From a virus, in the IMG/VR virus record IMGVR_UViG_3300013127_000033, positions 1 through 23,124 of that record: DNA of 23,124 nucleotides, one strand, 5' to 3'. A program made the position numbers and the translations under genes. The notes beneath the pieces were generated by a model that did not search any database, had not been told where the DNA came from, and saw only the letters and a list, made by a program, of their open reading frames with translations. Below, one piece after another: positions 1 to 6,432 of this stretch (within the stretch, counting starts at the first letter, position 1; each line of letters starts with the position of its first letter).

Positions 1-1
1 A

Positions 2-722
<721 letters not shown>

Positions 723-724
723 AA

Positions 725-750
725 GGGGGTCTTCGGACCCCCATTTTTTT
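725..750 (+). terminator. Rho-independent terminator of psbA
   Basis: GGGGGTC at 725-731 pairs perfectly with GACCCCC at 736-742 across a TTCG tetraloop, and is followed by A and seven T. A seven-pair GC-rich stem with a stable C(UUCG)G loop and a T-run is a textbook intrinsic terminator, 28 bases after the psbA stop. Confidence 0.93.
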
Positions 751-773
751 CCTTTCTAATGTAAAGTTTTATT

Positions 774-959
774 ATGGATCACACAATCGTTGAAATTCTT
801 GTCGGTTATGTTTTTGCAGGAGCACTGATTCTCGGAGCACCAGCGATCTTCTTTTTGATTGTATTCATGCCGTCTCTAATGAACACCAAAGGCGCTGTCG
901 TCGGATACAAACTTCACCGTGACTATGGTGACACCTCAATCTATGCAAAGGTAAAGTAA
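774..959 (+). CDS. Small membrane protein of unknown function downstream of psbA
   Basis: A 61-residue protein that I cannot assign to a family. Residues about 6-35 are strongly hydrophobic and could form one long or two short membrane helices. The C-terminal 25 residues are polar with several Lys and Tyr, ending YAKVK. The composition resembles small photosystem or thylakoid subunits, but I do not recognise PsbZ, PsbK, PsbN, PetG or Hli motifs. It lies between the psbA terminator and a strong promoter, so it is probably a single-gene transcript from the promoter at 694-722. Location next to psbA suggests, without proving, a role in the host thylakoid membrane. Confidence 0.7.
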   Translation: MDHTIVEILVGYVFAGALILGAPAIFFLIVFMPSLMNTKGAVVGYKLHRDYGDTSIYAKVK

Positions 960-972
960 TGTTCGCTCACAC

Positions 973-1007
973 TTGACTAAATATTATACAAGGTCTATAA
1001 TGACCTT
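973..1007 (+). promoter_or_regulatory. Strong promoter TTGACT-17-TATAAT with the -10 box as the loop of an inverted repeat
   Basis: TTGACT at 973-978 and TATAAT at 996-1001 are 17 bases apart. The -10 hexamer is exactly flanked by AAGGTC (990-995) and GACCTT (1002-1007), a perfect 6-bp inverted repeat. The decamer GGTCTATAAT recurs at the promoter at 6452-6461. No gene precedes it within the intergenic region, so it should drive the genes at 1064 and 1287. Confidence 0.8.
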
Positions 1008-1063
1008 ACGTTCATCTGGGAAACTAGACGGAAGTAAGCCGACTCGGAACGGATCGTTCATCT
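1008..1063 (+). other. Transcribed leader with a 9-base direct repeat
   Basis: The 56 bases between the promoter and the ATG at 1064 contain CGTTCATCT twice, at 1009-1017 and at 1055-1063, the second copy directly abutting the start codon. Between them are related GGAA-containing segments (GACGGAAG, CTCGGAACGG). GGAACG returns at 1248-1253 after the next gene. No Shine-Dalgarno is evident before 1064. It may be a structured leader or a regulatory site; I cannot assign an RNA family. Confidence 0.35.
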
Positions 1064-1246
1064 ATGGAAATCATTCTCTGGTCGTGTGTAGAAGCTCAGA
1101 AACTTATTAATAATGTTCGCATTTCAAAAGTGCCGAACAATGTAAAGGAAGAGCTCGTTCAAATTTATATAGAACACTCACCAAAGACATGTACGTTTAT
1201 GAAGTCGTACATGTATGACTTTACCATAGACGCAAAAGCCGACTGA
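1064..1246 (+). CDS. Hypothetical small protein (60 aa)
   Basis: A 60-residue frame beginning MEIILWSCVEAQKLINNVRI and continuing with a short amphipathic, Lys/Glu-rich middle (VPNNVKEELVQIYIEH). It has no membrane segment and no domain I recognise. It is the first frame after the strong promoter at 973-1007. The start lacks a clear ribosome-binding site. The 3' part contains a perfect 9-bp inverted repeat (ACATGTACG at 1187-1195, CGTACATGT at 1206-1214, 10-base loop), which could instead mean that this stretch acts as RNA. I think it is coding because its composition looks protein-like, but confidence is moderate. Confidence 0.5.
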   Translation: MEIILWSCVEAQKLINNVRISKVPNNVKEELVQIYIEHSPKTCTFMKSYMYDFTIDAKAD

Positions 1247-1286
1247 AGGAACGCTCTTTAACCTAAACAACTAAGGAGAAAACCTA

Positions 1287-1475
1287 ATGTCACCTAAAGC
1301 AACCTACCGTGGTGTCGCATATGACACCAATAACAAAGGACAAACTCAAATTCATCACTCAGGTAATCAAGTTTATCGTGGTGTAGAAGTTAATTACAGT
1401 GTTTATCAACAACAGCAACAACAATCCGAACAGCAACCTTACATCTATCGTGGTGTTGAGTATGTTAAGGAATGA
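1287..1475 (+). CDS. YRGV-repeat protein, DUF4278-like (62 aa)
   Basis: A 62-residue protein with three spaced copies of a YRGV(A/E) motif, at residues 7-11, 30-34 and 54-58, separated by Gln-rich linkers including a run of five Gln. A (Y)RG(V)xY motif with a tyrosine nearby is the signature of the small cyanobacterial DUF4278 family, whose function is unknown. The start is well supported by AAGGAG at 1273-1278. It lies in the transcript from the promoter at 973-1007 and is followed by a very short overlapping frame and a terminator at 1622-1644. Confidence 0.75.
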   Translation: MSPKATYRGVAYDTNNKGQTQIHHSGNQVYRGVEVNYSVYQQQQQQSEQQPYIYRGVEYVKE

Positions 1476-1630
1476 GATACCTAATACCTTTACTGGTAAT
1501 CTTTCGTGTTTTGACTAATGATGGTATGTTCTCTACGCAGAGAAAAATGCCAGCAAAAAGAATGCCCCCCGAAATTCGGGTGGTTCAGAGACGAAGAGGT
1601 AAGAGACAATTTAATTTCAACGGGGGATAA
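1472..1630 (+). CDS. Possible very small protein overlapping the YRGV gene stop (52 aa)
   Basis: A 52-residue frame whose ATG overlaps the preceding stop in an ATGA arrangement and whose TAA lies in the loop region of the terminator at 1622-1644. The N-terminus (MRYLIPLLVIFRVL) is hydrophobic, like a short signal or membrane segment. The rest is strongly basic (QRRRGKR). AAGGA lies immediately before the ATG, too close for normal use, so reinitiation by coupling would be needed. The frame contains an inverted repeat CCCGAA-A-TTCGGG at 1568-1580. It may be a real gene or untranslated 3' RNA. Confidence 0.3.
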   Translation: MRYLIPLLVIFRVLTNDGMFSTQRKMPAKRMPPEIRVVQRRRGKRQFNFNGG

Positions 1631-1644
1631 CACCCCCTTTTTAT
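1622..1644 (+). terminator. Rho-independent terminator
   Basis: GGGGG at 1622-1626 pairs with CCCCC at 1633-1637 across a six-base loop (ATAACA), followed by five T, A and three T. It ends the transcript of the small genes at 1064-1475. Between here and 1767 I see only a weak 42-codon frame and a promoter. Confidence 0.8.
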
Positions 1645-1657
1645 TTACTACTACTCA

Positions 1658-1786
1658 ATGATATCCTCCACAACTCCAGACAAACTTGCAGAGATCATCA
1701 GAGACACCTGGCCTGGTCTTTACAGAATCCCACAAGTGTCCTATAATAAACAAAACACTAAACCAAATGAACAAGTACAACAGTGA
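1658..1786 (+). CDS. Weak candidate for a 42-aa protein
   Basis: The frame begins MISSTTPDKLAEIIRDTWPG and ends in a Gln/Asn-rich tail. The sequence reads like a folded N-terminal helix, but there is no ribosome-binding site, a terminator lies just upstream, and the promoter for the next gene lies inside it. I list it because it fills the gap; it could be a remnant or chance. Confidence 0.2.
   Translation: MISSTTPDKLAEIIRDTWPGLYRIPQVSYNKQNTKPNEQVQQ
1719..1747 (+). promoter_or_regulatory. Sigma70-type promoter TTTACA-17-TATAAT
   Basis: TTTACA at 1719-1724 and TATAAT at 1742-1747 have a 17-base spacer. The -10 box ends 19 bases before the ATG at 1767, leaving a leader of only about 13 bases and no evident ribosome-binding site. 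Confidence 0.65.
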
Positions 1787-2075
1787 AGAATATTTTTCAG
1801 TTCTTGATAAAAAGACTGGAAGAAAACTATTAGATTGTGGTGATGAACTTGATGCTCTGGCGATGGTTGCTATGGATCCACAGAACCGCACATATACTCG
1901 CAATCAGTTTCTGATGGGTCAGGTGGTGGATGTTCAGATGCCTAAGGCACTACCAACCAGTGAGATTGTCGTGAATATGGACGGTGGTGTTGGTGGTTCC
2001 TGGGAAGTTCGTGAACCAGAACCACTTCCTCAAATCAAACTTCCAGAAAGTCAACTTGAGATATTTAACCCATAA
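1767..2075 (+). CDS. Hypothetical protein (102 aa)
   Basis: A soluble 102-residue protein that I do not recognise. Its first half (EEYFSVLDKKTGRKLLDCGDELDALAMVAMD) looks like a small alpha/beta domain, and its second half is Pro/Glu-rich (EPEPLPQIKLPESQ). The frame stays open upstream to 1686, but I start at 1767 because the promoter -10 box ends at 1747 and earlier starts would lie upstream of the transcript start. The stop codon is shared with the late box in front of speD. Confidence 0.65.
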   Translation: MNKYNSEEYFSVLDKKTGRKLLDCGDELDALAMVAMDPQNRTYTRNQFLMGQVVDVQMPKALPTSEIVVNMDGGVGGSWEVREPEPLPQIKLPESQLEIFNP

Positions 2076-2078
2076 ATA
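2071..2078 (+). promoter_or_regulatory. T4-type late promoter box CATAAATA before speD
   Basis: CATAAATA matches the NATAAATA -10 element used by the gp55 sigma factor in T4-like cyanophages. It ends 26 bases before the TTG at 2105, close to the 22-30 base spacing seen at the other late boxes in this window. Confidence 0.6.
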
Positions 2079-2104
2079 AAATTTCAGTTTTGGTAATACA
2101 TGCA

Positions 2105-2449
2105 TTGGAAAAATTAGGAAATCATTATATATTAGAACTTTGCAATGCAAATGAAAGTTACCTAAATTGTAAACAACATATTATGACTTCTTTAAGAGAA
2201 GCAATTGTAATATCTGGGGCAACTTTATTGGAGGAAATTTCAATGGAGTTTACCCCACAAGGAATCACCGCAGTTTGTCTACTCTCAGAATCACATTTAA
2301 GTATACATACTTGGCCTGAAAAAAACTATGCTGCTGTAGATGTATTTACTTGTGGGTCACATACAAATCCAAAACTTGCTTGTGAATTTTTAATAAATGC
2401 ATTTCAATCCAAACAATATCGAATGAGAATTATAGAGAGAGGTATTTAA
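2105..2449 (+). CDS. speD: S-adenosylmethionine decarboxylase proenzyme
   Basis: Makes decarboxylated S-adenosylmethionine, the aminopropyl donor for spermidine synthesis; a common auxiliary gene of cyanomyoviruses. It is the short prokaryotic, self-cleaving pyruvoyl type. The motif SESHLSIHTWPE contains the Glu-Ser cleavage pair, and YAAVDVFTCG contains the catalytic Cys. I choose TTG at 2105, reading MEKLGNHYILEL, because it matches the usual MKxLGxH N-terminus, gives the canonical Ser63, His68 and Cys83 numbering, and sits at the expected distance from the late box. A TTG at 2090 would add five residues. No clear ribosome-binding site precedes either. At 114 residues the protein is slightly shorter than typical homologues at the C-terminus. 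Its stop overlaps the glutaredoxin start by one base. Confidence 0.93.
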   Translation: MEKLGNHYILELCNANESYLNCKQHIMTSLREAIVISGATLLEEISMEFTPQGITAVCLLSESHLSIHTWPEKNYAAVDVFTCGSHTNPKLACEFLINAFQSKQYRMRIIERGI

Positions 2450-2691
2450 TGAAAAACTTTGTAGTGTATTCTAAGGATGGGTGTCCTTATTGTGATAAGG
2501 TACAACAAGTTCTAGAACTGACTCATCAAATCTTTGTCACCTATAAATTGGGGGTTGACTTTGAGAAGGAAGAGTTCTATAATGAGTTCGGTCAAGGTTC
2601 GACTTTCCCTCGGGTAATTTGTAATGATGAAATTTTAGGCGGATGCAACGAAACAATTCAGTGGTTACGAGAACAAAAAGTAATTCAGTGA
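2449..2691 (+). CDS. grx: Glutaredoxin
   Basis: Small thiol-disulfide oxidoreductase (80 residues) of the thioredoxin fold, probably keeping phage or host enzymes such as ribonucleotide reductase reduced with glutathione. The dithiol active site CPYC is at residues 12-15, the cis-proline motif TFP at 52-54 and the glutathione-binding GGCNE at 64-68. The ATG overlaps the speD stop (TAATG), so translation is probably coupled. The stop overlaps the GTG of the next gene. The 3' half of the gene contains a perfect-spacing sigma70-like promoter at 2555-2583. Confidence 0.92.
   Translation: MKNFVVYSKDGCPYCDKVQQVLELTHQIFVTYKLGVDFEKEEFYNEFGQGSTFPRVICNDEILGGCNETIQWLREQKVIQ
2555..2583 (+). promoter_or_regulatory. 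Candidate promoter TTGACT-17-TATAAT inside the glutaredoxin gene
   Basis: TTGACT at 2555-2560 and TATAAT at 2578-2583, with a 17-base spacer, lie within codons of the glutaredoxin gene. If used, it would start transcription near 2590 and serve the unknown genes at 2688 onward without speD or grx. The match is as good as the intergenic promoters in this window, but the bases also encode conserved protein sequence. Confidence 0.45.
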
Positions 2692-3047
2692 CAACTTCTA
2701 CAGAAATCTGTTATCTTCTCAATGATGTAATGGATGATGTAATTCTTCGTAAAAACTTTAACTTTAATTTTTATCGATATTTAGAAACTGAAAATATTTC
2801 AAGAAATGAAATTGAAGTATTTAACCACAGTAAATTTATTAATGTCATTGAATTTCAAATAGAAGAATTTGAAGATTTTTTGAAGGGGGGTAATTCTTTT
2901 TTACGAGAAGCATATCCAAACTTTAATAAACCTGATGTGCGAAAGATGAAAGATTATTTGGAAGAACTTATTGAGTCGGCAAGAAAGTATGAGCAATTCA
3001 AACGAAAACGAAAACCCTATAAGAAAAGAAAAACTTCGAATAAATAG
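2688..3047 (+). CDS. Hypothetical protein, basic C-terminus (119 aa)
   Basis: Unknown soluble protein. Residues about 10-100 are mixed charged and aromatic with predicted helices (NEIEVFNHSKFINVIEFQIE), and the last 20 residues are extremely basic (KRKRKPYKKRKTSNK), suggesting nucleic-acid binding or nuclear-like charge. I choose GTG at 2688 because it overlaps the glutaredoxin stop as GTGA, the usual coupled arrangement here; ATG at 2730 is the alternative. An upstream ATG at 2643 would overlap glutaredoxin by 49 bases and is less likely. It may also be transcribed from the promoter inside grx. Confidence 0.6.
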   Translation: MTTSTEICYLLNDVMDDVILRKNFNFNFYRYLETENISRNEIEVFNHSKFINVIEFQIEEFEDFLKGGNSFLREAYPNFNKPDVRKMKDYLEELIESARKYEQFKRKRKPYKKRKTSNK

Positions 3048-3204
3048 AGGTGTAGAACTCATACTTAGTAAGAGAAGTATTCAAAAACCAAAACCAAATA
3101 TCATAATCTTTCAATTTGAAAAACTAATTTCTTTTTTTAAAAGAGAAATCAATGTCTACTTTGAATTTTCTTTGAATATAAACAAATTACAACCAGAGGA
3201 ATAA
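2989..3204 (+). CDS. Doubtful small basic protein (71 aa)
   Basis: The frame begins MSNSNENENPIRKEKL and contains a hydrophobic/aromatic stretch around residues 43-65. It overlaps the preceding gene by 59 bases in another frame, which is more than neighbours do. It is nevertheless the only frame filling 3048-3204 before the next ribosome-binding site. No ribosome-binding site of its own is visible. Confidence 0.35.
   Translation: MSNSNENENPIRKEKLRINRGVELILSKRSIQKPKPNIIIFQFEKLISFFKREINVYFEFSLNINKLQPEE
3039..3046 (+). promoter_or_regulatory. Possible late promoter box AATAAATA
   Basis: AATAAATA overlaps the stop of the gene ending at 3047. It is 161 bases upstream of the next well-supported start (3208), farther than other late boxes, so it may be chance in AT-rich DNA. 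Confidence 0.3.
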
Positions 3205-3207
3205 CAT

Positions 3208-3447
3208 ATGGAACTCATAGCTATTACACTCACGTTTTCTGTTTTATTTTCACTTTTGTTTTTTGTTGTAGGCGCATTGGTGGTATGGGTTGCTAGAGAT
3301 TACATCAAGAAAAGAATTGATGCAACTCTTTCTATGCACCCAGAGATGTATGATGAGGATGGTAACTTACTCACTGATGGGTTAATCTCTTTTCATTATG
3401 ATGGATTCGAGGATTTTAGTCCAGAACCAGAACTTGAAGAACCTTAA
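3208..3447 (+). CDS. Single-pass membrane protein of unknown function (79 aa)
   Basis: Residues 3-30 form one long hydrophobic membrane segment (LIAITLTFSVLFSLLFFVVG), followed by a short basic patch (RDYIKKR) and an acidic C-terminal tail ending in a Pro/Glu-rich stretch. By the positive-inside rule the tail should face the cytoplasm. The start is strongly supported by AGAGGA at 3196-3201. It is followed by a T-run at 3448-3456 without a convincing hairpin. The length and topology are holin- or spanin-like only in a general sense; I would not assign either. Confidence 0.75.
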   Translation: MELIAITLTFSVLFSLLFFVVGALVVWVARDYIKKRIDATLSMHPEMYDEDGNLLTDGLISFHYDGFEDFSPEPELEEP

Positions 3448-3462
3448 TTTTTTTTAACTGAT

Positions 3463-3909
3463 ATGATTAGACTTTTAATTTCTGAAATTTTACAAAAGGC
3501 TCACAACGCAAAAACAAAACAAGAGAAGATAAAAATTCTTCGGGATAATGAAACTGCTGCTCTTAAAAAACTTTTGATTTGGAACTTTGATCCAAATGTT
3601 AAGAGTTGCATTCCAGAGGGAGAAGTTCCATATACAAAAAATGATGCTCCCATGGGCACCGAACATACACGATTAGAACAACAGGAGCGTTTGTTTCATA
3701 ATTTTGTAGAGGGAGGAAATAACGATATCTCAAATACAAAAAAGGAACTTATGTTTATTCAAATTCTTGAAGGTGTTCATGAGTCCGAAGCAGAAGTACT
3801 ATGTTTAGTAAAGGATAAAGAACTTGGAAAAAAATACAGAATCACGCAAAACGTTGTTGCAGAAGCCTTCCCGACCATCGTCTGGGGAGTCAACCGATCA
3901 ACCAATTGA
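3463..3909 (+). CDS. Conserved cyanophage protein of unknown function (148 aa; possibly DUF6433)
   Basis: A soluble protein with a helical N-terminus (ISEILQKAHNAKTKQEKIKIL) followed by NETAALKKLLIWNFDPNVKS, then a central EHTRLEQQERLFHNFVEGG and a C-terminus FPTIVWG. I recall this pattern from T4-like cyanophages, where it is annotated as a domain of unknown function (DUF6433), but cannot confirm it. No catalytic motif is obvious. The start has no strong ribosome-binding site. The next gene begins four bases after the stop. Confidence 0.75.
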   Translation: MIRLLISEILQKAHNAKTKQEKIKILRDNETAALKKLLIWNFDPNVKSCIPEGEVPYTKNDAPMGTEHTRLEQQERLFHNFVEGGNNDISNTKKELMFIQILEGVHESEAEVLCLVKDKELGKKYRITQNVVAEAFPTIVWGVNRSTN

Positions 3910-3913
3910 AACT

Positions 3914-4219
3914 ATGATTTGGTCTGATTCGGATAAAGAAACGAACAAAAAAAATGGTGTCACCATTCTGATAGAAAATTGTGATTGTACTGCAGGTAAA
4001 GATAAATCTTTGCCCTCAAATTCTTATATTGTTAAGTACACATTCAATGACTCTCTGAGATATGATATAGTTCAGTCTCATTCAAAAGTAAAAATCTTTG
4101 ACGCTTATTATGACAAACTTGGAAACGCAATTAACTCCATTGACTGGACTGACGGAAGATCCAATCCCTCAACCTATGGATATGAACCAACAAAATCCGA
4201 AAACAAAAGACGAAGGTGA
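3914..4219 (+). CDS. Hypothetical protein (101 aa)
   Basis: Soluble protein with beta-rich character (GVTILIENCD, NSYIVKYTFND, HSKVKIFDAYYDKLGNAI) and a basic, Asn-rich C-terminus ending KRRR. I start at ATG 3914, four bases after the previous stop, rather than at ATG 3824, which would overlap the upstream gene by 86 bases. I do not recognise the family. It overlaps the next start by 44 bases. Confidence 0.6.
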   Translation: MIWSDSDKETNKKNGVTILIENCDCTAGKDKSLPSNSYIVKYTFNDSLRYDIVQSHSKVKIFDAYYDKLGNAINSIDWTDGRSNPSTYGYEPTKSENKRRR

Positions 4220-4382
4220 ACTTAAGGTTGAGTTAAATACAGATCATATTGCGGTTATCAAAAAGCAATATAAAAAAGTTAAAAAGTATATGAGATCCCC
4301 CATCTATCAAATTCGTGTTATGGATGGGACAGAGAAAGTTGTAAATGAACTCCTTGATAAATATTATAAAGAAGAAACGTAG
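4176..4382 (+). CDS. Hypothetical small basic protein (68 aa)
   Basis: The protein begins MDMNQQNPKTKDEGELKVEL and continues with a Lys/Tyr-rich helix (VIKKQYKKVKKYM) and a C-terminal helix (EKVVNELLDKYYKEE). ATG 4176 or 4182 keeps the overlap with the upstream gene short. An ATG at 4098 is possible but gives a larger overlap. It carries the late promoter of the next gene near its 3' end. Function is unknown. Confidence 0.55.
   Translation: MDMNQQNPKTKDEGELKVELNTDHIAVIKKQYKKVKKYMRSPIYQIRVMDGTEKVVNELLDKYYKEET
4356..4363 (+). promoter_or_regulatory. T4-type late promoter box GATAAATA
   Basis: GATAAATA lies 27 bases upstream of the ATG at 4391. A late promoter is expected for a virion protein. 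Confidence 0.6.
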
Positions 4383-4390
4383 TTGTTGGA

Positions 4391-5566
4391 ATGAAAACGT
4401 TTAAAGAATTTATTTCCGAAGAGAACGCAAATAAAATTGTACAGTTTAAAAGAAAACTTGCTGGGGCAACTGACCCTGCTGAAATAAAAAGATTGAGACA
4501 AGCAATTGCTGATGCTCAAAAAATTTATGACGCAAAAAACAATCCACTTTCAGGTCAACAATACAAAGCACCAGAGGTTCCAAAAAAAGCAGGACCAGGA
4601 ACTCGCGCTGGTGGTTCTAACCAAGTAATTCCTGGTCAACCAAACGCATCTAGAATCTCCAAACCGACTTTAGGACAAGTTGGGGCAGGTGCTATGGGTG
4701 CTCTTTCTGTTGCAGGTGTAGGATATGATATTTACGACAAAACAAAACAACGCCAGGCACAGGGTGAAAGATTGAGAACTGCTGTTCCAAAAGCAGCATT
4801 AGAGGCAGGGGGTGGAGTTGCAGGGGCTCAGGCAGCAGCAACACTTGCAGCAAGAGTTCTTCCAAAAAATCCATATATTGCTATTCCAGGTAGTATAGCA
4901 GCAGGCATCGTCGGTTACTACGGAGGAGTGAAGGGTGCTGAAGGTATCGTTAAAAAAATAGAATCTCCTTTTGGTGGTGATAAAGAATTAGAAAAAGCAA
5001 ATCAGAAACGTGGTGTACAACAATCAAGATCAGGTATGAGAACAGCAAATGTTTATGGTGCCACAAAAGGTTCTGCATTAACTGGACTTGGTGGACCTGT
5101 AAAAGTTGATACTAAAGCAGGAACTTTGACTACTAAAGGTAAAACTGTTAAACTTCCATCAACTCAACTAGTTCGTGATCCTAAAACTGGGCAACAACGT
5201 GTAGGAGATCTTGCATATAAAGGTGGTAAGGCAACTTATATCGCTAGAGCATCTACTGCATCTAGAGATTCTTATGCTTCTCCCGCTGGTGCTTGGAGAA
5301 ATCTTCAGAGAGGTTTAAATATTGGTGGTCAAAGAGAAAGAGATCAAGCAGCAGCACAAACTGAATATAGAACAGCATTGAAAAACACTCAAGCATATAC
5401 GAAAGATTTAGGCATTTCAACTAAATCTGCAACTGCTCAAAAACTTCCTGGATATGGTACTGCTCCTGCAGCAAAACCAAAACCAGCAGTAAAACCAGCA
5501 GTTGCTGGTGGCGGAATGGGTGGAAGGAGAGGAGGTGGATCTAGTCCAGGATCCATAAAAAAATAA
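4391..5566 (+). CDS. Probable capsid-packaged structural protein with a T4-type capsid-targeting peptide (391 aa)
   Basis: The N-terminus MKTFKEFISE closely matches the ten-residue capsid-targeting peptide of T4 internal proteins (MKTYQEFIAE), which the prohead protease gp21 removes after an IxE motif. Here the predicted cut is after Glu10. The rest is Ala/Gly/Lys-rich: a charged helix at 11-50, two Gly/Ala-rich hydrophobic segments at about 94-112 and 136-187 that could insert into a membrane, a central beta-like basic region, and a Lys/Pro/Gly-rich C-terminus ending in an Arg/Gly stretch. The basic, low-complexity composition fits a DNA-associated or ejected protein. A late box lies 27 bases upstream. 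The inference of packaging rests on the N-terminal ten residues; the biochemical function is unknown. Confidence 0.7.
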   Translation: MKTFKEFISEENANKIVQFKRKLAGATDPAEIKRLRQAIADAQKIYDAKNNPLSGQQYKAPEVPKKAGPGTRAGGSNQVIPGQPNASRISKPTLGQVGAGAMGALSVAGVGYDIYDKTKQRQAQGERLRTAVPKAALEAGGGVAGAQAAATLAARVLPKNPYIAIPGSIAAGIVGYYGGVKGAEGIVKKIESPFGGDKELEKANQKRGVQQSRSGMRTANVYGATKGSALTGLGGPVKVDTKAGTLTTKGKTVKLPSTQLVRDPKTGQQRVGDLAYKGGKATYIARASTASRDSYASPAGAWRNLQRGLNIGGQRERDQAAAQTEYRTALKNTQAYTKDLGISTKSATAQKLPGYGTAPAAKPKPAVKPAVAGGGMGGRRGGGSSPGSIKK

Positions 5567-5573
5567 ATAAATA
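5562..5573 (+). promoter_or_regulatory. Tandem late promoter box AATAAATAAATA
   Basis: Two overlapping NATAAATA matches (5562-5569 and 5566-5573) straddle the stop of the previous gene. The second ends 22 bases before the ATG at 5596. Confidence 0.55.
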
Positions 5574-5595
5574 ATAACAATAAACAAAAAATAAA

Positions 5596-6411
5596 ATGAG
5601 TAATCCTTGGACACAACCATATAAAGATCTTAGAGAAATGGATGCTTTTGCAGCAGGTGGCGGCGCTGCAAAAATTGCAAAGACTGGTATGACTCGTGAT
5701 CAAGTAATTGCACTTGGTAATAAAAATCTTAAAGCAAAACCAGCAGCACCAGTGCTGCCACCATCAACAACATCACAACCTACCACCACTAGCACTCCAA
5801 CACTAAAACCAAAACCAGAAAGACCACCAGCAGTCGGTACATTAGGTAAAACTTCTTTTGAGAGAAGACTTCCAACCTCTGCTGAACTAAGAGCAGCACA
5901 AGCAGAACGAGCAAGGCAAAAAGCAGCAGGAGAAGACACTAGTACTGTAGCAAATGCAGAGAAGGCACTTCAAGCAGCACAAAAAACTAATCTGCCAACG
6001 ACTGGACCAACTCCTGCAATTCCTGATCTAAAGAGTGTAAATACGGATCTTAAAAAAGCAAATACTCCAGAAGCATTGAACAAACCAGCACCAGCAGGGT
6101 CTGCCCTTGCTGCTGAGCAAGAAAAAAGAAAAAAGGAAATGGCAGCAAAAGGCAATCCATCATTACTAAGTCAAACAACAAAAGAAGAAACTGTAATCAA
6201 AAAATATTTGGTTCGTGAAGGTTACATATCAGAGAAGAAGGATCTTCCTGGCAATCAAGAAAAAATTGATGCCAACAAAAATGGCAAAATTGATGCCAAT
6301 GATTTTGCACTTCTCCGTGCTGGCAAAAAAGTAGCAAAAACTGCCGGGAAAATACTGAAAGGTACTCTGAGCAGTGAACCTGGAAACGAAGGAAAGATGA
6401 CAAAAGTCTGA
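5596..6411 (+). CDS. Pro/Ala-rich protein with a C-terminal EF-hand-like loop (271 aa)
   Basis: Probable virion-associated protein. It has a short conserved-looking N-terminus (MSNPWTQPYKDLREMDAF), a long low-complexity Pro/Thr/Ala/Lys region (about 48-190), and a C-terminal module. That module holds an EF-hand-like calcium loop DANKNGKIDANDF at residues 225-237, with Asp, Asn, Asn, Gly, Ile and Asp at the expected loop positions, preceded by DLPGNQEKI. The segment just before it (EGYISE, 208-213) resembles the IxE cleavage motif of the prohead protease, as in the preceding gene. Only one loop is visible, as in half a dockerin. It has a tandem late box upstream and a hairpin terminator downstream. 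No ribosome-binding site is evident; the leader is A-rich. Confidence 0.65.
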   Translation: MSNPWTQPYKDLREMDAFAAGGGAAKIAKTGMTRDQVIALGNKNLKAKPAAPVLPPSTTSQPTTTSTPTLKPKPERPPAVGTLGKTSFERRLPTSAELRAAQAERARQKAAGEDTSTVANAEKALQAAQKTNLPTTGPTPAIPDLKSVNTDLKKANTPEALNKPAPAGSALAAEQEKRKKEMAAKGNPSLLSQTTKEETVIKKYLVREGYISEKKDLPGNQEKIDANKNGKIDANDFALLRAGKKVAKTAGKILKGTLSSEPGNEGKMTKV

Positions 6412-6432
6412 TAGAATAATACTCAGAGATGA

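Noticed and set aside
1511-1539. TTGACT with a 17-base spacer as a promoter
   Set aside because: The -10 position reads TACGCA, too poor a match.
1655-1903. Minus-strand 82-residue frame over the promoter and the start of the 1767 gene
   Set aside because: It covers a well-formed plus-strand promoter and gene, has no promoter or ribosome-binding site, and reads as a shadow.
3448-3456. T-run after the membrane-protein gene as a terminator
   Set aside because: No stem of useful length precedes the T-run.
5417-5939. Minus-strand frames opposite the Pro/Ala-rich genes
   Set aside because: They reflect the repetitive codon composition of the plus-strand genes; hydrophobic appearance comes from complementing Lys/Ala/Pro codons.
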